The notes under the pieces were generated by a model that was given only the letters and a program-made list of their open reading frames with translations, made no database searches and was not told the origin of the DNA. This document shows positions 7,615 to 13,402 of a DNA stretch of 13,402 nucleotides, in pieces (the first letter of the stretch is position 1; each line of letters starts with the position of its first letter). The DNA comes from Candidatus Poribacteria bacterium (GTDB lineage: Bacteria; Poribacteria; WGA-4E; WGA-3G). Position numbers and translations under genes: made by a program. Where the stretch lies: contig JAPPMR010000298.1 of the NCBI GenBank assembly GCA_028818995.1, forward strand, positions 1 to 13,402. The letters run 5' to 3'.

Positions 7615-7644
7615 GGGGAGTGTCTACTTGTTTTTAGATTTCAC

Positions 7645-7686
7645 CATAAAAACAAGGCGGGTTGAAGTAAAACTCCTACCCGCCTT
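7645..7686 (-). terminator. Rho-independent terminator of the lipoprotein gene
   Basis: AAGGCGGGT (7654-7662) and ACCCGCCTT (7678-7686) form a perfect 9-bp GC-rich stem with a 15-nt loop. On the minus strand it is followed by GTTTTTAT. It lies 27 nt past the lipoprotein stop codon, the expected distance. On the plus strand the tail (TAGTTTTG) is weaker, so it may be partly bidirectional between the two convergent genes. Confidence 0.8.
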
Positions 7687-7713
7687 TAGTTTTGAACTAT
7701 CATTAAGATAATT

Positions 7714-8481
7714 CTAATCGAATTTGAATATTCCACCTGTGCCTTTGAGGACAATGTCTGGTTTCAGCAAAACCTTATCTTGAGGCTCTTTCTTGAGGCC
7801 ACTTGGATAAAGCATATACGAAATACGGCGTGGTAGATGTATGCCTAAATCCGCGAGCATATCCACATCCTCTTTGAAAATAACGTTGTTGCTCATCTGG
7901 GTTTGATAGGCAAACCAGTACTTGAGATAAGATTGAATCTTATTGTTATAGAGTACATTGCCCGTTGCTACATCAATCACCTTGACCCGTGTTTTGACAC
8001 TTGCTGTCTGTCGGGTCGTAATAAAGGTAGATGTCCCCGAAATCCCTGACTGTCTACCCTGCCGCATGAGATGCTCATTGCTATCCTTTCTAGCCAATCT
8101 TGGATTATTTACCATTCCCGTGATGATGATGTCGGCATTTAGAGCTTGCCCGACTTTAGCTGCCAAAGCAGGATCCGCGTAAACATCATTTAGTGTTAAT
8201 CCGAGTTTAGCGACTTCATCAGCCACCGGTTGGACTTTATCCGACTCGTCAAACACCCATTCACTGTCTTTCAGGGTAAGTTTTAAACGATTTCCCAAAT
8301 TGATGCTAATTCGTTTGCCAAGTTTCTGTGCCTCTTCCTCTTCAGCAATGAAAGACATGATAGCAATTTTCTTTGCTTCACCAAAAGATGGCGGGGTGTC
8401 AATATTAATCTCACCGTCTCCAATACACCCAGAGATTGAAATGAGGAGAAAAGGTATGAGTAGAAAACTAAAAAAACGCAT
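7714..8481 (-). CDS. Outer-membrane-type lipoprotein, LpoB/CsgG-like
   Basis: The 255-residue product starts with a lipoprotein signal: basic start, hydrophobic run FFSFLLIPFLLISI, lipobox ISGC with the lipidated Cys at 19. The mature part begins with a short linker and then KKIAIMSF (37-44), followed by a helix and VGQALNADIIITGMV (110-124). This combination of an early strand and an A-D-x-x-x-x-G strand recalls the LpoB (penicillin-binding-protein activator) and CsgG groups. A basic, polar stretch (127-147) and a strand pair RVKVIDVATGNVLYNN (165-180) follow. By family analogy it would sit on the periplasmic face of an envelope membrane and bind partners there, but the partner is unknown. 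AGGAGG stands 12 nt before the ATG. It is separated by 378 nt from the operon upstream, so probably transcribed alone. Confidence 0.8.
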   Translation of the reverse strand: MRFFSFLLIPFLLISISGCIGDGEINIDTPPSFGEAKKIAIMSFIAEEEEAQKLGKRISINLGNRLKLTLKDSEWVFDESDKVQPVADEVAKLGLTLNDVYADPALAAKVGQALNADIIITGMVNNPRLARKDSNEHLMRQGRQSGISGTSTFITTRQTASVKTRVKVIDVATGNVLYNNKIQSYLKYWFAYQTQMSNNVIFKEDVDMLADLGIHLPRRISYMLYPSGLKKEPQDKVLLKPDIVLKGTGGIFKFD

Positions 8482-8859
8482 AATAGAGTTATGCCTCCTT
8501 GATTTAACTTTTGTCCTTTGTCATAGGGCGTCTGTGCGCGTGCTGCGTCCTTAGACAGAATTAACGCCAAATGCGCGTAGCAACATACCAAACAAGGAAA
8601 TGCTCGTGTGGTATTCTGCATGATTTGGCGGAGGGCAAACCCCCTATGTTTGCCAACAAATCGTTGAGTTCAGCGCACAACCCACCTATAGTCAAAAGTT
8701 TATCAAAATTGCCGAAAAAAGTCAAGATACAATTTATTTTTTATTAAATCTTTTCATCTTAATGGCGTTCTAAAAGAGATGTTATAGTGAAAAGTCTCTG
8801 TGTAGCATCTTATTTTTAACAACCACACAGAGACTTTCTTGGTTAAGCACTTTTCACTG
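8482..8859. other. Gene-free region with two hairpin sites
   Basis: It separates the Asp-box gene's stop from the lipoprotein gene's start and should hold the lipoprotein promoter. No convincing -35/-10 pair was found. It has a perfect 7-bp hairpin GGCAAAC-CCCCTAT-GTTTGCC at 8634-8654, and overlapping hairpins at 8786-8858 described separately. The reading frames crossing it have no family-like features. Confidence 0.6.
8786..8858. repeat. Two mutually exclusive hairpins after the Asp-box gene
   Basis: AAAGTCTCTGTGT (8791-8803) pairs perfectly with ACACAGAGACTTT (8825-8837). The overlapping AGTGAAAAG (8786-8794) pairs perfectly with CTTTTCACT (8850-8858), ending one base from the gene's stop codon. 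Because AAAG at 8791-8794 belongs to both, the full stems compete. No T-run follows on the minus strand, so it may be a processing or stability structure rather than a classic terminator. Confidence 0.65.
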
Positions 8860-9840
8860 TTAGGCAACCGCCAAGGCGCGCACCTCTCCGAACTCATGCG
8901 CCAACTTCGCCCATGAACCGCCATTGTCCTTACTCAAGAAGAGTTGCCCACTCACACTACAAGCTATCAACAATCCGTCAACACTCGGATTATAACCAAA
9001 ACACCAAATAGTGCTATTCGAAGTCATCCCAATATCAGAGCGATTCCAACGAATTGCATCCGCATCTTGTGCCGCATCAGTATCGCGCATATAAAAGATA
9101 CCGCCTTGGTCGCCAGGAGGCCCGTTACCAGCACCAATAAAAACCTTAGCGTTTTCACCGTTCAAATAGAACGCTGCGCGGCAGTAGGGCCACGGAAAAT
9201 GGTTACGAACCTTCAAAGGTGTCCAATTGTGCATATCCGTAGTAACACAGACATCGTTATTTGTCGCAGCAACAAGGGCTTTTTGCTCACCCGGAACCAC
9301 TGTCAACCCGTGGATATCCAAGCTGCTCAAACCTTCACTTCGTTCATCCCAAGTTTTTCCACCGTCGGTGCTCAAACGCATACCGTCAATTTCAATCCCC
9401 GCATAGACAGTTTCATGGTCTTCTGGATCAATAATGATAGTTGTTACGCGCGGGATGATAGGAATACCTTCACATTCTTGTGCGAGTTCGGCGTCAAGTT
9501 GCGTCCATGTCTCACCGCCGTCTGTTGTTTTGAAAAACGCAGATGGACAAGTTCCCGCATAAAGTGTGTCTGGAGCAGTCGGATGAATGGCAAGCGACCA
9601 AACTTCTCGATTGTCCATTTCACTTGGCATGTGTTTCCATGTATCGCTCCCATCTATGCTTTTGACAACACCTTTTTCAGTGCCAGCATAAAGTATATTT
9701 GAATCCATTGGATTCACAACGATTGCGCGGATGTCTGCTTCTGGAAAAATACCGTTACTGACACGATGCCAAGTTTTACCCACATCGGTGCTTCGCCAAA
9801 TGCTTTGTCCAATTGTTCCTGCATAAAGTGTGTTTGACAT
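8860..9840 (-). CDS. Asp-box (BNR) beta-propeller protein, no signal peptide
   Basis: The 326-residue chain is built from repeats of about 45 residues with the pattern (I/L)YAGT ... (S/T)xDxGxTW. Asp-boxes are at 17-24 (STDVGKTW), 61-68, 105-112, 157-164 and 303-310, with a degenerate one at 200-206. This pattern marks BNR/sortilin-type beta-propellers, as in sialidases, VPS10 domains and HCF136-like proteins. No sialidase arginine triad or FRIP motif is evident, so an enzymatic role is not claimed; binding or scaffolding is more likely. There is no signal peptide, and the upstream gene ends only 34 nt away, leaving little room for a longer start. GAGGAG 6 nt before the ATG fixes the start. 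It is the last gene of a probable three-gene operon. Confidence 0.88.
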   Translation of the reverse strand: MSNTLYAGTIGQSIWRSTDVGKTWHRVSNGIFPEADIRAIVVNPMDSNILYAGTEKGVVKSIDGSDTWKHMPSEMDNREVWSLAIHPTAPDTLYAGTCPSAFFKTTDGGETWTQLDAELAQECEGIPIIPRVTTIIIDPEDHETVYAGIEIDGMRLSTDGGKTWDERSEGLSSLDIHGLTVVPGEQKALVAATNNDVCVTTDMHNWTPLKVRNHFPWPYCRAAFYLNGENAKVFIGAGNGPPGDQGGIFYMRDTDAAQDADAIRWNRSDIGMTSNSTIWCFGYNPSVDGLLIACSVSGQLFLSKDNGGSWAKLAHEFGEVRALAVA

Positions 9841-9857
9841 ATATATCTCCTCTTAAT

Positions 9858-9885
9858 AACTTATCGGTTATCAGTTATTGGTCAT
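9858..9885. repeat. Degenerate 7-bp tandem repeat over the peptidase stop codon
   Basis: AACTTAT, CGGTTAT, CAGTTAT and TGGTCAT follow each other in exact 7-bp phase. The peptidase stop codon (9875-9877 on the minus strand) lies inside the third unit. The same 7-bp period occurs at the other junction of this operon. Confidence 0.55.
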
Positions 9886-11584
9886 TCAGAATCCCTTCGT
9901 CAATAATAGTGTCCCCTCGCATGATGCTCCATTCAACCGCTTCTGTCTCAATTTCAGGTTTGAGATGGAACGCATGTCTATAAAGTGAATTATCTTCATT
10001 TTTAACATATACCATCGGTTTTGCATCAAGAAGTTTCCTGTTTTGGTACGTCAGCGTTAATGTAAGTGAATGCACACCCTTCGCCTCGCTTGGTACAGCA
10101 ATAACTTCCCAATAATTCGGATGAATTGGATTAGGAAGGATGTGTGTGGTATAGGTGCCGAGGCTTCCTTCAAACGCATTATAATTATAAATTATAGATT
10201 GCTGAGAAAAACTTTGATTTGCAACTTGTAGGCTTGGAATAAACATCACACGTTGGATATTATTTCCAAAATTAGGAAGATCCAATACGGCAGTTCCATC
10301 AGTAGTTTTAAAGGGCAACGATTCTACACTAATCTCCCCTGTATCGTTTAGATATGCGACCTTGATGTCCACGTTTGTGTTCCGTTGTGCAGAAAAACTG
10401 AGGTTTAGTCCTGCCTGATCCGCTGTTGTCACTTTACATTCAATAGCATGTGCGGCAAAATTGGCAAGTTTTTTATTTTTCCCAAGAGCCGGGTAGGTGT
10501 CATGGGTAAATAGCGGTTGAATCGTTGGAACTAACGTGTGGTACCGAAAAGGTTTTTCAACGGTTCCGAGAACCTTCCACGTAGTGAGATAATTTGTAAC
10601 TTTCCAGTCTGCAAATATGTCTGAAAACGTGCGAGACATCCCGCGTGCCTGCAGCGTGCGTGTAATCCCTAAAAAGCCATCTAAAGGATTTTTTACAAGC
10701 GCCGCAATGGTTTCTATACCACCATAATGATCATGGAGGTATAACATAAAAAGAAAAGAAGCACCGTAGTGTGCAAGTAGGTTCGTCTGGCTCATCTGAG
10801 ACCAATCGGTCAATGAAATGTTTGGTGTCTTCTGGAAAGCATTAAGATGTTGGTAAAGGTTATAACCACATCGAAAAGCTGCGTAATCAGCGCACCCTTC
10901 GTCTATCCATGTTTCTTCCTTCGGAGAATGCTTCCAGTGGATAAGGTGTTGGAGTTCATGAGCGATGACAGAATATATCACATCAGAATTCGTTGGCTGC
11001 TTTTCGGAATTAATATAGAGGATATCGGCTTCGTTGCTATGCAGTGGTCCGAGGGTCGGATGGTGTAGCATCCCTCTTTGCTGATCAATCGGCAAGAAGT
11101 ACCCAGCTGTTGCATGGTGAATGTCAATATCGCGAATATCGAGAAGAAGTAAAATTACCTTCTGATTTCGATCAATATCTGGTGGTGCGCCAAAGTCTTC
11201 CGTTAAGATGTCATATATCCCGCGCTGTGGGTCTGCTGGGGTTGCCGTCTCAAACGCTCTTTGGATAGTTTGAACTGTGAGTGCTGTGACGTTCTCTTGC
11301 CACTCCGAATCTTCAACAAAGATGTAACAGTGGGCACCACTTGCCCGCAGCGTTGCATTGACTGTATATTGCTGTTTTCTTTCGAAATCGATAGCAAAAA
11401 AAGTGCGTTGGAATCCGATGGCAAGTGCTGGTGCTGCGGGATGTCTTGGTGCGGTTGGCACAGGCGTTAAAAGTTCGGGCACCATATCCATTTTTAGATG
11501 TGGTGTCCCACAGCGGAATGCCTCACTATACTGGGTAGAAAGGATGAGCGTTAGTAAGAGAACTGTGATGATGGTATATCGCAT
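9875..11584 (-). CDS. Secreted zinc metallopeptidase, HExxH...E type (M30-like)
   Basis: The 569-residue preprotein has a clear signal peptide (TIITVLLLTLILS, probable cleavage after SEA at about 22). The catalytic domain occupies about 60-340. Its zinc site is HELQH (209-213), inside IYSVIAHELQHLIHW, with the third ligand probably Glu229 in TWIDEG sixteen residues after the last His. This HExxH plus (W)-x-(D/N)-E-G spacing fits gluzincins and most resembles the hyicolysin group (M30). The C-terminal 230 residues are beta-rich and have no recognised catalytic motif. Expected role: extracellular or periplasmic proteolysis. Translation signals are weak: no AGGAG precedes the ATG, and the upstream DNA is 7-bp repeat sequence. 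It lies 104 nt after the TPR gene and 34 nt before the Asp-box gene, all on one strand. Confidence 0.85.
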   Translation of the reverse strand: MRYTIITVLLLTLILSTQYSEAFRCGTPHLKMDMVPELLTPVPTAPRHPAAPALAIGFQRTFFAIDFERKQQYTVNATLRASGAHCYIFVEDSEWQENVTALTVQTIQRAFETATPADPQRGIYDILTEDFGAPPDIDRNQKVILLLLDIRDIDIHHATAGYFLPIDQQRGMLHHPTLGPLHSNEADILYINSEKQPTNSDVIYSVIAHELQHLIHWKHSPKEETWIDEGCADYAAFRCGYNLYQHLNAFQKTPNISLTDWSQMSQTNLLAHYGASFLFMLYLHDHYGGIETIAALVKNPLDGFLGITRTLQARGMSRTFSDIFADWKVTNYLTTWKVLGTVEKPFRYHTLVPTIQPLFTHDTYPALGKNKKLANFAAHAIECKVTTADQAGLNLSFSAQRNTNVDIKVAYLNDTGEISVESLPFKTTDGTAVLDLPNFGNNIQRVMFIPSLQVANQSFSQQSIIYNYNAFEGSLGTYTTHILPNPIHPNYWEVIAVPSEAKGVHSLTLTLTYQNRKLLDAKPMVYVKNEDNSLYRHAFHLKPEIETEAVEWSIMRGDTIIDEGILNDQ

Positions 11585-11607
11585 TTTTTAGTAGTCTTCA
11601 GCGAGAT

Positions 11608-11690
11608 AGCCATCAGCAATCAGCCGTCGGCTATCAGCAAAGAAGTTTCTTAACTGAACGCTGATAGCTAAAAGCCGAAAACTAAAAACT
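11608..11690. repeat. Degenerate 7-bp tandem repeats between TPR and peptidase genes
   Basis: AGCCATC, AGCAATC, AGCCGTC and GGCTATC run in 7-bp phase at 11608-11635. AGCTAAA, AGCCGAA, AACTAAA and AACT do so at 11666-11690. The two blocks are linked by an inverted pair, GCTATCAGC (11630-11638) and GCTGATAGC (11660-11668). The TPR gene's stop codon (11689-11691) abuts the last unit. This fills most of the 104-nt junction. Confidence 0.6.
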
Positions 11691-13230
11691 ATTGCTTGAG
11701 TCGTTCCTGTATGTCATCATTATCAGGTTCAATTGTTTGCGCTTGCTGCCAAACACCACGTGCTTTATCAGGTTCACCGTTTTCAAGATAAGCATCACCG
11801 AGGTGCATCAGAATCTCAGCATTGTCAGGCAGCTGTTGGTTTGCCTCTTCCAACAGTGTGACAGCTTCCGCGATACGTCCCTGTTTAAAGTAGACCCATC
11901 CAAGGCTGTCAAGATATGCCCCGTTTTTTGGAGACTTTTGGAGTGCCTGCTTTACCAAAACCTCTGCTTCCTCCAGATTTTTTTCTTGCTCCGCAAAAAG
12001 ATAGCCGAGTGCGTTGAGCGCATATTCATGCCCCGGTTCAATTTTAAGTGTTTTACGCAAATACGTTTCCGCTTTTTCGAATGCCCCTATCGTTTGATAG
12101 ACAGCAGCAATCCCATAAGTAGCACCGGTGTGCTCCGGATTGTCAGCAAGAAGTTGCTCGAACGTCTCTTCAGCTTTCTCATATTTTTTATATAAAAAAT
12201 AAACGTTTGCCAACGCAAACTGAGCATCTATCGCCAGCCGTTCAAAATAGGCACGTTGGACATCGTTCCGAGGGTTATTGATAAAATCCTTAGAAAAGAA
12301 AATCGCTCGTCCAAGGTATGTTTCTGCATCTCGAATGAGTGTCTGCAAATCCGTCTTCTCACTTTTCGGGTCTTTATTGCTCGACGCAAGTGCCTGTTCA
12401 GCAAGTCTCTGAAGAACCAAGCCAAGCCCTAAGTTTCCACTAACGTCTTGCGGGACTAATGTAAGGATATGCTTAAAGGTTTGTTCTGCTTCCGCCAATT
12501 TACCGGTATCAAGATACAGGCGTCCAACAATTCTAAGTGTCATCAGGTCGTTTGGCGTAATTTTTATGACGCGTTGGTAAGCATCAGTAGCTTCCAGCGG
12601 CTTATTTGTTATTAAATAGAGTCTACCAAGTCGCCTATGAAATTCAGGTTCAAAAGGAAGAATACGTGTGAGTGCTTTCAAAGATGTCTCCACAGCAGCA
12701 TATTCTTGGAGTTCAGACGCTAAATTAGCAACCCTTTGATGTGCCCCTAAATGGTCCGAGTCAAGTTCAGTCACTTTTTTAGCAGCTTTCAACGCTTCTA
12801 TCATATAGTTCCGTTCTGAATGATGAGATGCGTGGAGCATTAAGATCTCAGCGAGCAGCCAGTTTGCAGGAACGTGGGATGGGTTAAGCTTGAGCGCTTC
12901 AAGCGTATCATTTTCAGCACCTTTAACATCCTGCAACCGATGAAACCGAAGCTGTCCGCGCTTGTACCAGACATAAGCAGACTCAGGTACCTGTTCCACT
13001 AAAGCATCATATAACCGTTTTACAGCATCTAAGTCTCTATCAAAACTTTGTAGATAGATTGCGTACATCAGTTGTGTGTAAATCTTTTTTCCGCTTTCAG
13101 ATGCCTCCGTCAATGGCACTTGTTCTGCTGTCGTAGATGAGATTAACTCTTGTGCGTCTGTTTCCCCTCCTGCTGAGAAAAGACATACTATGCTCAGCAG
13201 GATAAAAATTTTCCATAAGTTGCTTTTCAT
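11689..13230 (-). CDS. Exported tetratricopeptide-repeat protein
   Basis: The 513-residue protein starts with a signal peptide (NLWKIFILLSIVCLFSAGG, probable cleavage near TDA at 26). Almost all the rest is TPR helices. Clear 34-residue units are at about 85-118, 195-228, 229-262, 335-366, 368-401, 402-436, 437-470 and 471-504, with typical patterns such as YLDSLGWVYFKQGRIAEAVTLLEEA. An insert with charged sequence (about 281-330) interrupts the array. TPR arrays bind partner proteins, so an envelope scaffold or assembly role is likely; nothing shows a specific partner. No membrane helix or lipobox is seen after the signal. AGGAG 7 nt before the ATG supports the start. It is the first gene of the probable operon with the metallopeptidase and Asp-box genes, preceded by a readable promoter. 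Confidence 0.92.
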   Translation of the reverse strand: MKSNLWKIFILLSIVCLFSAGGETDAQELISSTTAEQVPLTEASESGKKIYTQLMYAIYLQSFDRDLDAVKRLYDALVEQVPESAYVWYKRGQLRFHRLQDVKGAENDTLEALKLNPSHVPANWLLAEILMLHASHHSERNYMIEALKAAKKVTELDSDHLGAHQRVANLASELQEYAAVETSLKALTRILPFEPEFHRRLGRLYLITNKPLEATDAYQRVIKITPNDLMTLRIVGRLYLDTGKLAEAEQTFKHILTLVPQDVSGNLGLGLVLQRLAEQALASSNKDPKSEKTDLQTLIRDAETYLGRAIFFSKDFINNPRNDVQRAYFERLAIDAQFALANVYFLYKKYEKAEETFEQLLADNPEHTGATYGIAAVYQTIGAFEKAETYLRKTLKIEPGHEYALNALGYLFAEQEKNLEEAEVLVKQALQKSPKNGAYLDSLGWVYFKQGRIAEAVTLLEEANQQLPDNAEILMHLGDAYLENGEPDKARGVWQQAQTIEPDNDDIQERLKQ

Positions 13231-13255
13231 AATCGTCTCCTTGTCTGCTTTAATA

Positions 13256-13284
13256 GTGATAAACCCGCTCGGTAGTATTGTCAG
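13256..13284 (-). promoter_or_regulatory. Candidate sigma70 promoter of the TPR operon
   Basis: On the minus strand CTGACA (13284-13279, five of six to consensus) is followed after exactly 17 nt by TATCAC (13261-13256, four of six). A start near 13249 would give a leader of about 19 nt containing the AAGGAG ribosome site (13242-13237). Confidence 0.4.
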
Positions 13285-13347
13285 GGTTATTTAGTTTTCC
13301 ATATTTCTGAGGCATTTTATCACACACGTTAATGATTTGATATTATC

Positions 13348-13378
13348 GTAGGTCGGGTAGAGCGAAGCGACACCCGAC
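13348..13378. repeat. GTAGGTCGGGT-type palindromic dispersed repeat
   Basis: GTCGGGT (13352-13358) and ACCCGAC (13372-13378) form a 7-bp stem around a loop with the tandem pentamer AGCGA-AGCGA. The GTAGG start resembles the other repeats of the window. The rest of 13285-13402 contains no gene or further recognised signal. Confidence 0.65.
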
Positions 13379-13402
13379 AATCTTAGTGTGACAGTGCGAT
13401 CA

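Noticed and set aside
8283..8621. 112-codon minus frame overlapping the lipoprotein start
   Set aside because: It overlaps the lipoprotein gene in another frame and lacks a ribosome site. The lipoprotein has a clear lipobox, AGGAGG and terminator.
8944..9702. 252-codon open frame on the plus strand
   Set aside because: It lies wholly opposite the Asp-box gene, has no ribosome site and its sequence shows no family pattern, whereas the minus-strand frame has six regular Asp-box motifs.
11692..12195. 167-codon open frame on the plus strand
   Set aside because: It is antisense to the TPR repeats, rich in Phe/Cys/Arg as expected of a shadow frame, and has no start signal.

Overview
The window reads as a bacterial chromosomal segment of moderate GC with mostly minus-strand genes, several exported proteins and many dispersed palindromic repeats. 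A gingipain-type (C25) protease, Asp-box proteins, long TPR proteins and repeats ending in TGTAGG(A/T)GCG together recall Candidatus Poribacteria (sponge-associated and other marine lineages). That assignment is an inference from overall style; no marker gene is present to prove it. No rRNA, tRNA, CRISPR array or transposase gene was seen.

Layout, left to right. (1) Positions 1-4906, minus: the N-terminal 1635 codons of a very large secreted C25 cysteine peptidase, open through the left edge. (2) 4973-5545: no gene. It holds small palindromes and a 228-nt nested inverted repeat just past the next gene's stop codon. (3) 5546-6526, minus: a PIG3-type NAD(P)H:quinone oxidoreductase with a readable sigma70-like promoter. 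(4) 6588-6850: a 242-bp MITE-like element with 21-bp terminal inverted repeats and a 10-bp target duplication, lying between two divergent genes. (5) 6999-7469, plus: a small HepT/DUF86-like protein lacking the catalytic Arg and His, bracketed by copies of one palindromic repeat. (6) 7480-7686: a 135-bp cruciform-forming repeat, then a terminator for the convergent lipoprotein gene. (7) 7714-8481, minus: a lipoprotein resembling the LpoB/CsgG group. (8) 8482-8859: no gene, two hairpin sites. (9) 13230 down to 8860, minus: a likely three-gene operon of exported TPR protein, exported HExxH metallopeptidase and Asp-box beta-propeller. Degenerate 7-bp repeats sit at both gene junctions and run into two stop codons.

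Functionally the window is dominated by envelope and extracellular proteins: two secreted proteases of unrelated mechanism, an exported TPR scaffold and a lipoprotein. The quinone oxidoreductase and the HepT-like protein are the likely cytoplasmic members. The intergenic DNA is unusually rich in small repeats. I found no complete, clearly novel multi-gene system. The best candidates for follow-up are the catalytically degenerate HepT-like gene in its repeat cradle, the TPR/peptidase/propeller operon, the MITE and the nested hairpin.
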